Notes under the pieces: generated by a model | Seen by the model: the letters and a program-made list of their open reading frames with translations, nothing else | The model's database searches: none | Told to the model about the DNA's origin: nothing | Translations under genes and position numbers: made by a program | Source: Zeugodacus cucurbitae | Taxonomy: Eukaryota; Arthropoda; Insecta; Diptera; Tephritidae | NCBI RefSeq assembly: GCF_028554725.1 | Contig: NC_071669.1 | Coordinates: 29,068,001 to 29,132,000, forward strand | Direction of reading: 5' to 3' | DNA: 64,000 nucleotides | Shown: positions 40,127 to 50,975 of the stretch, in pieces | Position numbering within the stretch: position 1 is the stretch's first letter | Layout of the letters: every line of letters begins with the position of its first letter

Positions 40127-40836
40127 AGATTACAGTTTTCACTGTTAAGCAATGAAATAAACCAAAATGAAATATTCCTAGGTAATATTATATTAAGTAA
40201 TATATAAATATGAATTGTAGTTAAATTAGCAAAACTTATCGAAGCAAATTTTAGTTGTATAAGTACATATGTTTTTCTATAAGGTTGAATTAGAGTTGCA
40301 TAACCATATCCATTAAAAACAGCTGATTGAACCAAATTTACGGGCAACATTGTTTCCAACTAGATATGCGTTACCATAAAAAAATGACCAAAACCATAAG
40401 CAGAACTAATAATTGAATTTTGATTTTCCCTGCAACCTTAAAAATTAGTTTGTTGATTTTTTGAAGTTATTATTTTTTATATGTGATTTATTTGTCACTT
40501 TCGAATTGAAAACAAAAACTACTAATGCTTTTATGGCTACGAAACCAATAATCGACAATTGTAAATATCGTTACGGTTATGACTATAGTTATGTTATAGC
40601 ACCTTTAATTCAACCAAATATTTTCCAATTGTCTTCCAATAAAGTGTGATTTCAATCGCAAGCAGCATTGTATAAAATAATGTGCCTTTTAATACTCATA
40701 TTTTGACTAACAAGTAACTAACATATATTTTGTCTAATAAGTGGGTTAATTCGCAGCAATTCGAATTTCGATCGAAAAATTGTATGCAATCATTGATTCG
40801 GTCGATAAACTGCTATTACCCAAAGTAAAACGGTAA
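40127..40836. other. SSADH 3' flank, no further gene
   Basis: After the stop codon an AATAAA signal lies at 40156. Beyond it only short chance frames (62-78 codons) are seen and no recognised repeat up to MITE-D at 40837. Confidence 0.45.
40156..40161 (+). terminator. Poly(A) signal of SSADH
   Basis: AATAAA 30 bases after the stop codon, in the expected position for a short 3' UTR. Confidence 0.6.
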
Positions 40837-41194
40837 TAGTATGTTTACATATGAAAATAATCTCGTTCTAAGCTCGTTCAATAATATAACCGTTTACATA
40901 TAGCCAAATGAGATTACCAATTGTCAAATGTGTTACATTTGTTGTTGTATTACACAGATTTCTCTCGCTGTCGGCCATTGTTGTTTACATTTTCATTTGA
41001 CATTTCTCCTTTTCTTCGCAAAATTATCGATAAACCTAGGAATAACACCGAAAATCTAGTTGTATAAAACGAGATAATTTTATAATCACGGATTATCCAG
41101 AGAGCAATTGTGTATGGGAAATCTCGTTTCTTAATTACAGATTATCGAGTTAAGCTCGTAAATGGAGATAATCTCGTTATATGTAAACATAGTA
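40837..41194 (-). mobile_element. MITE-D copy 3, complete, TAA target duplication
   Basis: 358 bp from tagtatgtttacatat to atatgtaaacatagta, with TAA at 40834-40836 and 41195-41197. Inner text is the reverse of copy 2. Confidence 0.88.
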
Positions 41195-41504
41195 TAAAAG
41201 TGCTTTGTTGACTAATTGAAAAGTTTGATAATTTAAATTGCCTGAGCTTTTTGTTTCATTTCTGTAAATATTTGAAGAATACTGGTAGTTAAAGCAGACC
41301 ATGCACAGTCGAATTTGTTCGTCGAACAAGAAATAGTACATTTGCCTAGCAATGAGTACGGACTGCGAACATATGTAAAAACGTGTTTCCGTACAGCTAG
41401 CACGTGATAACTAGTAAAGTTTCTGCTGGAAAAGCGGTGATTTTCTCACCGTGGTTGAAAAATCGCACACAGCAACTACGATCAATTTTTGTAAATAACA
41501 GTGA
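41195..41504. other. Unassigned stretch
   Basis: No gene. 41405-41440 repeats a phrase from 1497-1520 (tttctgctggaaaag). Confidence 0.35.
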
Positions 41505-42190
41505 ATTACAATTACAATAGCAGTTCAATAATTTGAGTTCGATTACAGTAGATTTTGTTTGATCACAGCAGTTCACAGTTCTGATTCGATGACAGTAGCA
41601 ATAGCAATAGCAAGTCAGTGATTTAATACTATGTTTACATATAACGAGATCATCTCCATTTATGAACTTAACTCGATAATCTGTAATTAAGAAGCGAAAT
41701 TTCCCATTCAAATTCCTCTCTAGATAATCCGAGATTATAACTATTACACTTATTTCTCTTGCTGTCGGCCATTGTTGTTTACATTTTCCTTTGACATTTC
41801 TCCTCTTCTTCGCAAAATTATCGATAAACGTAGGAATAACACCGAAAATCTAGTTGTATAAAACGAGATAATTTTATAATCTCGGATTATACAGAGATGA
41901 ATTTTGTATGAGAAATCTCGTTTCTTAATTACAGATTATCGAATTAAGCTCATAAATGGAGATAATCTCGTTATATGTAAACATAGTACAATACAACAAC
42001 ATATGCAACACATTTGTCAACTGATAGTCTCATGTGGTTATATGTAAACGGTTAGATTATTGAACGAGCTTAGAACGTGATTATTTTCATATGTAAACAT
42101 ACTATTAGTTAGATCACAGCAGCAATTGCTGTTCACTGATTGACCACAGTTGCAATTTTAGTTTAGTTTGGGCACGGGAATTTGGAAATC
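41505..42190. repeat. Rep-L copy split by MITE-D copies 4 and 5
   Basis: Rep-L text (acaatagcagttcaataatt, gcaatagcaatagcaag) to 41626, and again from 42108 (agatcacagcagcaattgct, ttggccac-like text). Related to 30775-30905. Many near-repeats of a cag/caat motif give it an irregular minisatellite look. Confidence 0.5.
41627..42104 (+). mobile_element. MITE-D copy 4 with copy 5 (41741-41988, minus) inside
   Basis: The outer copy runs tactatgtttacat (41627) to aacatacta (42104). At 41741 it breaks and a reverse, left-truncated copy runs to aacatagta at 41988, after which copy 4 resumes with caatacaacaac. The outer left part and the inner right part form an inverted repeat of about 115 bp. Confidence 0.75.
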
Positions 42191-42329
42191 AGTTAAACGT
42201 ACTCACAATTTAATAGTTAGTTAAATGTGATTACAAAAGTACTTAAATTTTGGGTATTGTAAAAATTAATAAATATGATAATGTGATATAAATGTGAGGT
42301 AAGAATAAATCCAAATCAATGTAGAACCT

Positions 42330-42395
42330 TTTGACAAGAGTAATTCTGCATTGGATATCAAGGCTTATATTGTTGGTGTTGTTTATGCATGTTCC
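42330..42395 (-). pseudogene. RTE LINE fragment
   Basis: caagagtaattctgcattgg and ttgttggtgttgtt match 16247-16300 of the RTE copy in the same orientation. Only about 65 bases. Confidence 0.6.
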
Positions 42396-44450
42396 TATAA
42401 GAAGGATGAAGTGGCCAGGAACGATTCATTTGCACTTGGCTCAAGCAGCTCACGACTTCCGGTCTTAGACCAGGTATCCTCTGCGTATCCAACAGTCAAC
42501 CGTTTGCAGGCGAGCTAAAGTGAGAAGGCGATTCCCGCCTATGCATTCACTCCGGTAGAAGAACGTCGCGTCACAATCCGCATCAAGGTTCTTCAACATA
42601 TCGCTGATTTATGCCCACGCGCCGACGGAAGAGAATGACGAGCCCCTAGAACGAATCTACGAGCGCGGTCCGCGGCACGATGTCAATATCTAAACAGTCG
42701 GAAAATTAAGGCTCCATGACGAAACATCGCTAAATGGGCTGAGGCTGTTCAACTTTCCGGGGCTCAAAATATTTTCGTCTGTAGTACTAGATTCAAACAA
42801 AAGAAAATACATCAAGCTACTACAGATCGATCATGTTTTGATAGATGGACGATATGTCTCCAGTGTTTTTCTTGTGCGTACGCTCCGAGGTCTTAAGATC
42901 GCTTCGGACTCGGGTCTTATAGCAACGACAGTACGCACCCTGCTCTGTGCAGCAAAGCGTGCACGTCAACAAACACAAGGAATGTTCGACATCGGGAAGC
43001 TGCAATCACAACCGACAGCCGAACGATTCTTTACTCGATTTGCACTCCTGCTCTTTGATAGTACTAATCAGCAACCCTGTATAAGTGAATGACTGTGAAA
43101 GTGTCACACCTCGAACCCGTTTCCCCAATCGACGACGATGGAGCGGATGTTCCAGTGCCCGTCCATGAAGAAATTCGAATACCATTTACCCGCTTGAGGA
43201 AAACCAAAGCGGCGGGGCCGATGGATAGCCGGCATGCATTACATGCATCAGCTTCTTTGCAGAGTAGATTCGGAAGAAACCATGCCCGACGATTGGAATC
43301 TAAGTGTACTCTGCCCAACCTCAAAAATGGAGACTCCACAATCTGTGCCAATTACCGAGGCGCCTCCTCAATATCGTCTATAAGGTTCTATAGAGCGTAT
43401 TGTGTGATAGACTAAAGCCTACCGTCAACAAACTGATTGAACCTTATCAGTGAGGCTTGATCTTGGAAATATCCGTGAAAAGAGGATCGCTACACACCAT
43501 CGCTTTGTCGATTTTAAAGCTTCTTTTGGCAATTCGAAAAAGGGTTACCTCTATGCCACAATGTTTGAATTTGGTATTCCTGCAAAACTAATATGGCAGT
43601 GTAAAATGACGTTGAGCAACACCAAAAGCTCCGTCAGGATGGGGAAGGAATTCTCCGATCCGTTCGATACCAAACGAGGTTTCAGATAAGTTGACTCACT
43701 TTCGTGTGATTTCTTTAACCTGATTCTGGAGAAAATAATACGAGCTGCAGAGCTAAATAGAGAAAGTACAATCTTCTATACAAGTGTACAGCTGCTGGCG
43801 TATGCCGATGATATCGATACCATTGGAAAAAACACGTCACTGCTGACAATCATAACTTCGTAAAAAATTTCGTATATCTAGGCACTTGCATCAACACCAA
43901 TAATAATGTCAGCCTTGAAATCGAACGCAGAATCACTCTTGCCAACAGGTGCTACTATGGACTGATGATTGATTTTTCTCTCGACGAACAAAAAATAAAC
44001 TCTACAAGTCCCTCATTATTCCCGTCTTACATTATGGTGCAGAAGTGTGGACGATGTCAACATCCGATGAGACGGCATGATGAGGAGTTTTCGAGAGAAA
44101 AGTTTTGCGAAAGGTTTACGGTCCTCTAAACAATGGCAACGGCGAATATAACAGACGATGGAACGATGAGCTGTATGAATTATTTGACGACATCGACATA
44201 TCAGCGAATAAAAAGACAGCGGTTACGCTAGCTAGGTCATGTTGTTCGAATTCTCGAAAGCGTTCCAGTTTTGAAAATGTTCGATTCAGTACCCGCTAGT
44301 GGTAGCCGAAGAAGAAGACAACCACTCCGTAGGAAAGACCAGGAGAAGGTGGAGAGGGACTTGGCAGCACTTGAGAACTCGGCTATGACCGGTATAAGCG
44401 GTCCCTACGCCAGTCAAGAAGAACTCTACGAAATTATGTACGACTAAATT
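42396..44450 (+). pseudogene. RTE LINE copy, internally deleted, decayed
   Basis: Plus strand. Order: 5' region (aggaacgattcatttg...; reverse of 49020-49100), endonuclease C-part at 42838-43092 (MIDGRYVSSVFLVRTLRGLK), RT N-part at 43089-43415 (PIDDDGADVPVPVHEEIRIP; KAAGPMD with a deletion), 43450-43689 (MTLSNTKSSVRMGKEFSDPF), YADDID near 43800, and C-terminus to 44450 with ggtataagcggtccctacgcc as 3' end. Many shifts and deletions. Confidence 0.8.
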
Positions 44451-44451
44451 C

Positions 44452-44845
44452 ACTTCGCTTTCTTATCCAGTTTGGAGAAAGCAGAACGGCGCGGTTGTTG
44501 CTTCCAATGATGTCAATAACATCAGCGTACGCCTACACCTGTATACTCTTATAAAATATTGATCGATCTTGTCGGAGCTTTTGGTGTTGCTCAACGTTAG
44601 CTTTAGCGGTTCACATATTCGCCAATCAATTCGTTGGCTGTGGGCTTTAGTCTATCATATATTGCGATATTGAGGAGACTTAATCCACGGTAACTAGCGC
44701 AGATTATGGAGTCTCCTTTTTTTTGGATTGAACAGAAGAAACTGAGAATCCAATCGTCGGACATGCTTTCGTCCGACCATATTCTGCAATGAAGGTGAGG
44801 CATGCACATTATCAGTTCTTTGCCCCGTATTGGAATGGTTCGGGG
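44452..44845 (-). pseudogene. RTE LINE fragment, RT part
   Basis: Minus strand: 44809-44603 reads MCMPHLHCRIWSDESMSDDW, SIIC-ASYRGLSLLNIA, ANELIGEY, and 44452-44580 is the YADD region in reverse. It lies tail to tail with the preceding plus-strand copy. Confidence 0.7.
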
Positions 44846-44849
44846 ATTG

Positions 44850-45040
44850 GGTCATATACGGAAGTTCACGTAAGTGAGGATTGTTTCTGATTTACATTAA
44901 ATTAGTAGTGGCCAGGCCATTAGTAGTGGTATGTTGAACATGGCTAAATCAGTTCACGACTTGCGGTTTTCGACCAAGTATCCTCTGGGTAGCCAAGAAA
45001 TATTCGTTTGGAGGCCACTTAACCCCCTCCAATGGAAAAT
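44850..45040 (+). pseudogene. RTE LINE 5' region fragment
   Basis: ggtcatatacggaagttcac and cacgacttgcggttttcgac match the 5' end of the RTE (reverse of 58560-58690). Orientation plus. Confidence 0.6.
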
Positions 45041-45289
45041 TGCATACTTACTATTATTATAACTTCAAATGTGCTTAATAATTCATTTCAAGCAAGCTTA
45101 TAGCAGCGCATTTGCATATACGTCCATCACTTCGGAGTCGTTTGAGTCTTAGAGCAGTGGTCGGTACTTAACTGTTATTAATGTGGTTTAATGATATTTA
45201 TTACATTTTAGGTTTGAAGGTTGTTAAAATATGTACAGTAAAGATACAACATGAATTCAAAAGTGGTTGGTGTAAGCTTTATCTCTATC
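45041..45289. other. Unassigned spacer
   Basis: No gene or repeat end recognised. Confidence 0.35.
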
Positions 45290-45560
45290 CAACCCGAGCT
45301 GACTGATCTAAACAGACCGTTGCTGACCATGCCTTCTCAGACGCAAAGAAGTGCTCGAGCTACTTTAGCCGGTAAATTTCACTGCGCTATTCGGGGGATG
45401 AAGTGCGTTGCGTAAAAGATGCGTTACCCGGAGGCTGTGCCCCACTTACTTTCACCAGTGGGTATGTAGTAGTTGTCATCGAAGGGCCAAATCGCACAAA
45501 TTCTTTGGCTCTGACGGCTTAAACAAACTACAAGTTGCTTCTTGATATCTGCGGTTGAGC
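45290..45560 (+). pseudogene. Jockey/X-like LINE RT fragment, decayed
   Basis: Aligns with 10480-10700: gagctactttagccggtaaa against gcgctattttagccgacaat, then ctttcaccagtggg, then ggctctgacggcttaaacaa against ggccctgacggaataaattc. No open frame. Confidence 0.6.
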
Positions 45561-45599
45561 ACATACAAAACGAGGCCAGTATGCTACGTGCTAAGTAGC

Positions 45600-45910
45600 G
45601 TATCGAAATGCTTTTTGTAGTTTAGAAGATATATACAGTTTTCGTAAACATATCCATTCAAATATGCCCCTTTTTAGTGTGATTTTTTTACCACATTTCA
45701 GTTCCTTCTGGCTTCGTTATATCACTTTCCGGATAACACCATTTTGTGGGGGTGACAAATATCCGCTTTTACCTATTTGCAATACGATCTCATGGTGCCA
45801 AGGAACAAGAGTACTAAGTTTCATTAATATATGCATCTACATTTTTTCTCAAGTTATCGCTTACACAGACGCACAGCCAGAAATCGGAATTCAACTTGTC
45901 TCGTAGCCCT
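45600..45910 (+). repeat. Rep-A fragment 7
   Basis: Contains agaagatatatacag, aaatatgcccctttt, gccaaggaacaagagtac and ctcaagttatcgctta, in the order of the second half of Rep-A, ending in ccctgat. Strongly diverged. Confidence 0.55.
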
Positions 45911-45914
45911 GATC

Positions 45915-47165
45915 TTCTTCTTGACTGGCATAGACAACCCTTACGAGGTTATAGCCGAGTCCACAACAGTGCGCCACGCATCTCTCCTTTTGGCAATTTG
46001 GCGCCAATTGGAAATGCCAATCGAAGCTCAGCTTTAAACTCGACAAAGGAATGGTGTGTGTCGATCCTCTTTTCACGGGTCTTTTCCAAAATGTTTCGCA
46101 TGGTGAAGATCTCCAATCAGTTTGTTGACGGTGGGCTTTTGTCTTTCACACTGTACGCTCACACTTATAAGCGACATTGCGGAGGCTTATCCCACGGTAA
46201 TTGGCGCAGATTGTGGGGTCTCTCTTTTTGTGGATTGGGCAGAGTACACTGAGATTCCAATCGTCGGGCATGCTTTCTTCCGTCCATATTTCCCAAAGAA
46301 GCTGATGCATGCATCTTATCAGCTCTTCGCCGCCGTATTTGTATAGCTCGGCCCTCGCCGCCTCGTGTTTCTTCAAGCGGGTATTTCTATTGTGCTATAT
46401 AGTGCTATTCGCATTTCTTCCTACAGGAGTGTGCTCCGGTCATGAAACCTTCAGTTTGTCGCCGGATCCTTTCGTAGAATTTTCGTGCATTACCCCTGTC
46501 GGCCAGCTTGTCAAGCTCTTCATACTTACGCATTTCGTCCTCTTTCTTTTTTTGACTCCAAATGCGTCTCGCTTCCCTCTTCAGCTCTCGGTATCTATTC
46601 CATCCCGCACGTGTTGCGGTCGATCGCAACATTGCGACGTAGGCAGTCTGTTTTCTCTCCACTGCGAGACAACAATCCTCATCATACCAGCTGTTTTTTT
46701 TAACATTTCCGAAAGCCAATAGTTTCGCGTGCACCTGTACGTAGAGAGCTTGATATGCCGTCCCACTGCTCCCTTATACCGAGATGCTGATGAGTGCTCT
46801 CTGCGCAAGTCGGGTAGAAAATAGTTCGGCTGTCAGTTGTGATTACAGCTTCACGATGTCGAACCTTCCTTGTTGAGACATGTCGTCCATCTATCACAAC
46901 ATGATCGATCTGGTTGCGAGTGATTCGATCGGGGGACTGCCAAGTAGCTTGATGTTTTTCCTTATGCTGGAATCTAATACTACAGATGACCATATTTCAG
47001 GCCCCAGCGAAGTCGATCAACCTCAGCCCATTTGGCGATGGGTCATTATGGAGGCTGAATTTTCCGACTGTTGTGCCAAATACACCTTCTTTGCCCACCC
47101 TAGCGTTGAAATCGCCAAGCAGAATTTTGACATCGTGGCGGGGGCAGCGCTAATAGGTTCGTACG
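45915..47165 (-). pseudogene. RTE LINE copy with internal deletions
   Basis: Minus strand. 3' end near 45915 (cttcttgactggcatagaca). Pieces: 46376-46146 (ELYKYGGEELIRCMHQLLWE, SMPDDWNLSVLCPIHKK), 46734-46405 (SWYDEDCCLAVERKQTAYVA, WNRYRELKREARRIW), 46993-46700 (RITRNQIDHVVIDGRHVS), and endonuclease text to 47165. The RT core with YADD is deleted between 46040 and 46085. Confidence 0.8.
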
Positions 47166-47930
47166 AAACCAACTATCAGAGGATGCTCAAAAAGCACGTT
47201 ATAAAGATTTAAAAGAAATATCATTCAAGAAAGTTCAGCTGCGAAAAATTAATTCACGATATTTATAATTATTCACGAATGAGAAGGTTATCAAAAAAAA
47301 AACGTTAAAATTTTACCAGAACTGGCTGTTGATATATATTATACGTGATTAATGTGGAATTAACGGCAGTGATGATAATGAATTGAGGAGTACTTCACCA
47401 TCACCAATGACAGTTTGGAAAAACATGGCAACGATATTATTTTATTATTATTACAACTGCAGACAAATTTTCTTAAAAACTTTTTGTTTTGACTAATTTT
47501 AGTCATACAAAATAAAACGCTGAAAAATCATAGCGTCCGTGAATTGATCCGCAAAAATAGGCCCCGTTGCCCCACTGTGCGATAGTCGAGTATTTACAAA
47601 AATAAAAAAATCTTCTATTGTAGTTTTGCATGCCGTTAGTGCGCTTTTTTACAAAATCCATTGTGGCATCCTCATCAAATTCTTTATATTTATTTAAATG
47701 TCTTTTCCAACATTGCATAAATTGAAGCGCTAATTTGTATAATGCTCTTCTTATCTCCCATAAAATTTATCGCCCAAGTTAAAGTCCATAAGTTCCCGCT
47801 AAAGTTCGTTTTAAATAATTGCCATGACGCGGAGACAACTTTCCTCTGCAAAATTAAAGCTAAAATGAGATGTCCACTCAAGAATGATAGATAGAATGTC
47901 ATCTATCAATTATGTGTCCACTTACCACCA
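47166..47930. other. Unassigned DNA with two short minus-strand frames
   Basis: Frames 47718-47503 (71 codons: MQCWKRHLNKYKEFDEDATM...) and 47902-47690 (70 codons) overlap in opposite phases. The first looks protein-like at its start but I cannot assign it. A decayed transposon ORF is possible. Confidence 0.3.
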
Positions 47931-48506
47931 AGAATGATAGAAGACAAGATTACGACATAGTGACGCTCTCACGTCTCACGAAAGGGAATAGGCAAGATAA
48001 GAATTGTCAAATGGAAAACGGAAATGTGAAACATAGTGAACCAAATTGTATAATGTGCATATAAAATATCACAATGAACGTGATTCCTAAAATCGTCATC
48101 TATAAAATGATCCAATATAATAAGGCATATTTATAATTAAAATTATATGTTTTGTTACAAAAAGTTCGCCATTTTGACAACTTTTTTGTTGGTTGGAAAA
48201 GTGAAAAAAAACTCTTTATATACGACTTTTTTGTACTATTGTTGTTCAATTCCGCCATTGCGGACTCCTTTTTCAAGTTAATACATTTTTCACTTAGAAT
48301 TTTAAATAATAATTAAGCACTAGTCTTGACTTCAGCTCTTTGTTTTGGTTTTATTGTTTTGTACTACCGTGTAATTTGTCAGTTTTTCTTTCATTTTTTG
48401 TTTTGCTCGCTTGTTTGGGGGTCATGAGAGCGTCACTCAACAGGAAATTGAAACCCAAAAAAGCTAACTGTAAACGAATGGCGTAATCTTATCGTCTATC
48501 ATTCTT
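47931..48506. mobile_element. MITE-M: 576 bp TIR element
   Basis: Left end aagaatgatagaagacaaga, right end on the other strand aagaatgatagacgataaga; 22 of 24 terminal bases agree. The subterminal gtgacgctctca is also inverted at both sides. Flanks both have acttaccac. No coding capacity. Confidence 0.7.
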
Positions 48507-48808
48507 GACTTACCACACTATATACATTGCTACCCATCGCTGCAACGAGCAGTGTTGCCACTTGAGAAATTATTTATCTACCAAAATGCCTACAAAATCT
48601 TCTTTTAAACTACCATTTTTTTCATTAACAATTTTTTCATCGTTTTATTTAACTTTCATACAAAAAACCAATAAAATTTAAGTACATTTAAGCACATTTT
48701 ATATATGTACATATAGGTCAAACATATCATGTTTGAACAAAAGAAAAATTATATACAGGTACAAATTGTATGTGCTTAAATAAAGTTTAAACATATTACA
48801 TAATATAA
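48507..48808. other. Unassigned AT-rich DNA
   Basis: 48530-48560 (ttgctacccatcgctgcaac) resembles 24890-24915 in the DDE-H element, so part may be a remnant of that family. No gene. Confidence 0.35.
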
Positions 48809-48823
48809 AAGGTATTAATTTAT

Positions 48824-49128
48824 ATATATATATTTGGCGTAGGAACCGCTTTAAGCGATTATAGCCGAATCCTGTTTTCATTGGGGAGATTTTTTTATGT
48901 GGTGGGTCCCAAGCCCTACGCACAACCGCAGAAGCGGGCTTCGCCTTCTCACTTTAGCTCGCCTCCAAACGGATGTCTGTTAGCTACCCAGGGGATACTT
49001 GATCTAAAACCGGAAGTCGTGAGCTGCTTGAGTCATATGCAAAAGAATCGTTCCTGGCCACTCCCAAGTGAATGGCAATCAGAAACTTTCCTCACTTGCG
49101 TGAACTTCTACATATGACCCCATCCCCC
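48824..49128 (-). mobile_element. Mini-RTE: both termini of RTE, no coding part, 15 bp target duplication
   Basis: aaggtattaatttat occurs at 48809-48823 and 49129-49143. The left 48 bases equal the RTE 3' end (ttggcgtaggaaccgcttta..., gattatagccgaatcc), the rest equals the RTE 5' region (ttatgtggtgggtcccaa... to acatatgaccccatc, compare 58455-58696). The whole endonuclease-RT gene is missing. It moved as a 305 bp unit, as SINE-like parasites of RTE do. Confidence 0.85.
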
Positions 49129-49143
49129 AAGGTATTAATTTAT

Positions 49144-49265
49144 TTCTCTAAAATATCCCTCTTTTGCTGACCATACCTAACGTACTTCACCTTTGTGTAC
49201 TAGTTCTTTACAACGTATAATACTATTTACACTATTTAATTTGTTTCTTAATTTTGTGAAAAACT
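49144..49265. other. Spacer
   Basis: No feature recognised. Confidence 0.3.
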
Positions 49266-49735
49266 TCATTTCACAGTTGCTGAACTGTGAGGTAGTGTGA
49301 TTAGATTAAGCACAAAATTGCATAAACCAATGAAACAAAACATATTCATATCATTTTTAATGGTACCAACAGTACTCCAAAACGTATTGATATCCATATC
49401 TTTCTTTAAATTATTATCACTCAACCTATGTAGCTTCCATTGGGTTATTATATAAGAGGGATCGAAGTCCACTAAATTTTTTAAATTTTGAATTAATGGT
49501 TGTAATTCTATATTTTTTTCCAAAAGAACATTGCTTGGCGTTATAATATTTAAAAGGTGCAAATCTTCTCGGTTAGAACGAAATCTCGATTTGATTATTT
49601 CATTATCCCTAGTTTTACTTTTTATATATTCTTCACAATCAGCTCCAACAAATATGTTTGATACATGAATATGATTTTTTGTATCTTTATATTTAATATA
49701 TTGTTGAAAAATTTGACTAACCAGGATATAGCAAG
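49266..49735 (-). pseudogene. hAT-type transposase, C-terminal dimerisation region
   Basis: Minus strand: LVSQIFQQYIKYKDTKNHIH, FVGADCEEYIKSKTRDNEII, then 49562-49266 with IITQWKLHRLSD, DINTFWSTVG and CNFVLNLITLPHSSATV. The pattern FW--V----G----F-----F---L-LPHSSATVER is the C-terminal dimerisation domain of ZBED/FAM200-like hAT transposases. The N-terminal zinc finger and DDE core are absent, and the last motif is cut by the frame end. Dead fragment; it may or may not relate to the hAT copies at 32823-35791. Confidence 0.7.
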
Positions 49736-50129
49736 AATTTTTTGGGGTTTTACGGAACAGTGTCCAGAAATTCTCTTAAAGCAAGAAAGTATACAATTTT
49801 AAGTGAACAAATTTTAAGATTAATATTCATTGTACATATGTACTTCTGATAAAAAAATTTGCCTACCAAAACCTTTAACCCATCAACCAAACTACCAAAG
49901 GCAAATGAAACTACCAATTTTGGTCCGATCGAACCAAAACATTTCAATTGTGTTCATATTTGTATGCTGACTAACCCGAACATTATACGTTCAAGAAATT
50001 GCTTTAAAGTTGCCACACACTCACTCCCTTTTATTACCACACTCTCACTTTTCGAGCTTGAAAGCCGCCTTGTTTTCAATTTTTTAAGGCGTTTAAAGTT
50101 GATTATAAATCTGAGAAAATTACAAGTAA
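49736..50129. other. Unassigned DNA
   Basis: Open frames of 65-164 codons cross here, but the longest (49859-50353) runs into the foldback arm at 50130 and shows no known domain; treated as chance. Confidence 0.35.
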
Positions 50130-50395
50130 ATTATTTCCTTTTACGGAATTGTACACAAACAGTGCATTTTATGAACATGTATCTACAGAATGATTTAAAA
50201 ATAAAGACTAATTATTTCATTTTGGCGATAAATGGAAGCAGTTTTCTTGACGACGGTATCTCTTTATCAATAATTAAATACCAAGTTGCTTGCACTTGGT
50301 TACGTCATGGCTTTCAATTTATTTCGAAAATTAATTCTTGTAATCAACTTTAAAGCGAGCTCTTGCCCGTGTAACGGTAGCGTTAGAATTTGGTA
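50130..50395 (+). mobile_element. FB-G right arm only
   Basis: Same as 22110-22395: ttggcgataaatggaagcag, gacgacggtatctct, gtgtaacggtagcgtt at the tip. The left arm is missing. Confidence 0.65.
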
Positions 50396-50409
50396 TACAT
50401 ATCCGTCTA

Positions 50410-50456
50410 TACACGATGCGACGGTAGGCAGTACAGACATGTCTACAAGCTTAAGC
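50410..50456 (+). mobile_element. DDE-H right-end fragment
   Basis: cacgatgcgacggtaggcag and acagacatgtctacaagc match the right end of 24173-25050 (24988-25040) with a small deletion. It abuts the start of the reverse copy. Confidence 0.6.
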
Positions 50457-50975
50457 TTAAGCGGCAAATACACTTGCAGACTTGTCTGTACTACATGTTA
50501 AGTATGGCATATCGCCGCATCGTGTAGACCCTGGTCTGCACACCAAATTTTAGGTCTGCATACAAGTATATATGTTTAAATTGTTCTGTTGGGTGTTGCG
50601 ACATGTTTGACCGTTTATTGTGTACAATGCAGACAGAACCTCATACTTCGAATGAATTCAGAGCGAAAGGTAGTGCGCGCACAATGGCTTTAAGGCTAAT
50701 GAAACTTAGCACACGTGTTTCTTGGCACCATAGGAAGGTTGCTTTCGAATCGGATCACTGCCACATTTTTTGGCTACATTTTCTTTTCGTTTTCAGTGCA
50801 CATTGAAATTATAAGCAGCGCCACAATTTCGTCGTCTGATGCCATTACGTCCACTTACTTCAACGATTACAACGAAATGATGTCTGGACAACATGTCGCA
50901 CAAGTGTATAGTGAACGGACTTGCGAACCCGGTATGCATACAAGTCTGCAAGTGTATTTGCCGCTTTACTGCTTA
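50457..50975 (-). mobile_element. DDE-H copy 3, reverse, with an internal Rep-A scrap
   Basis: Ends aatacacttgcagacttgtc (50467) and caagtctgcaagtgtatt (50941-50958), extended by gcggc/gccgc and cttaag on both sides. On the minus strand near 50845-50780 it encodes MASDDEIVALLIISMCTENE, related to 24282. Between, 50699-50765 is Rep-A text (cttagcacacgtgtttcttg, ggaaggttgctttcga). Confidence 0.75.

Noticed and set aside
49859..50353. 164-codon plus-strand frame
   Set aside because: Runs from unassigned DNA into the foldback arm shared with 22110-22395; the shared part is not conserved as protein.
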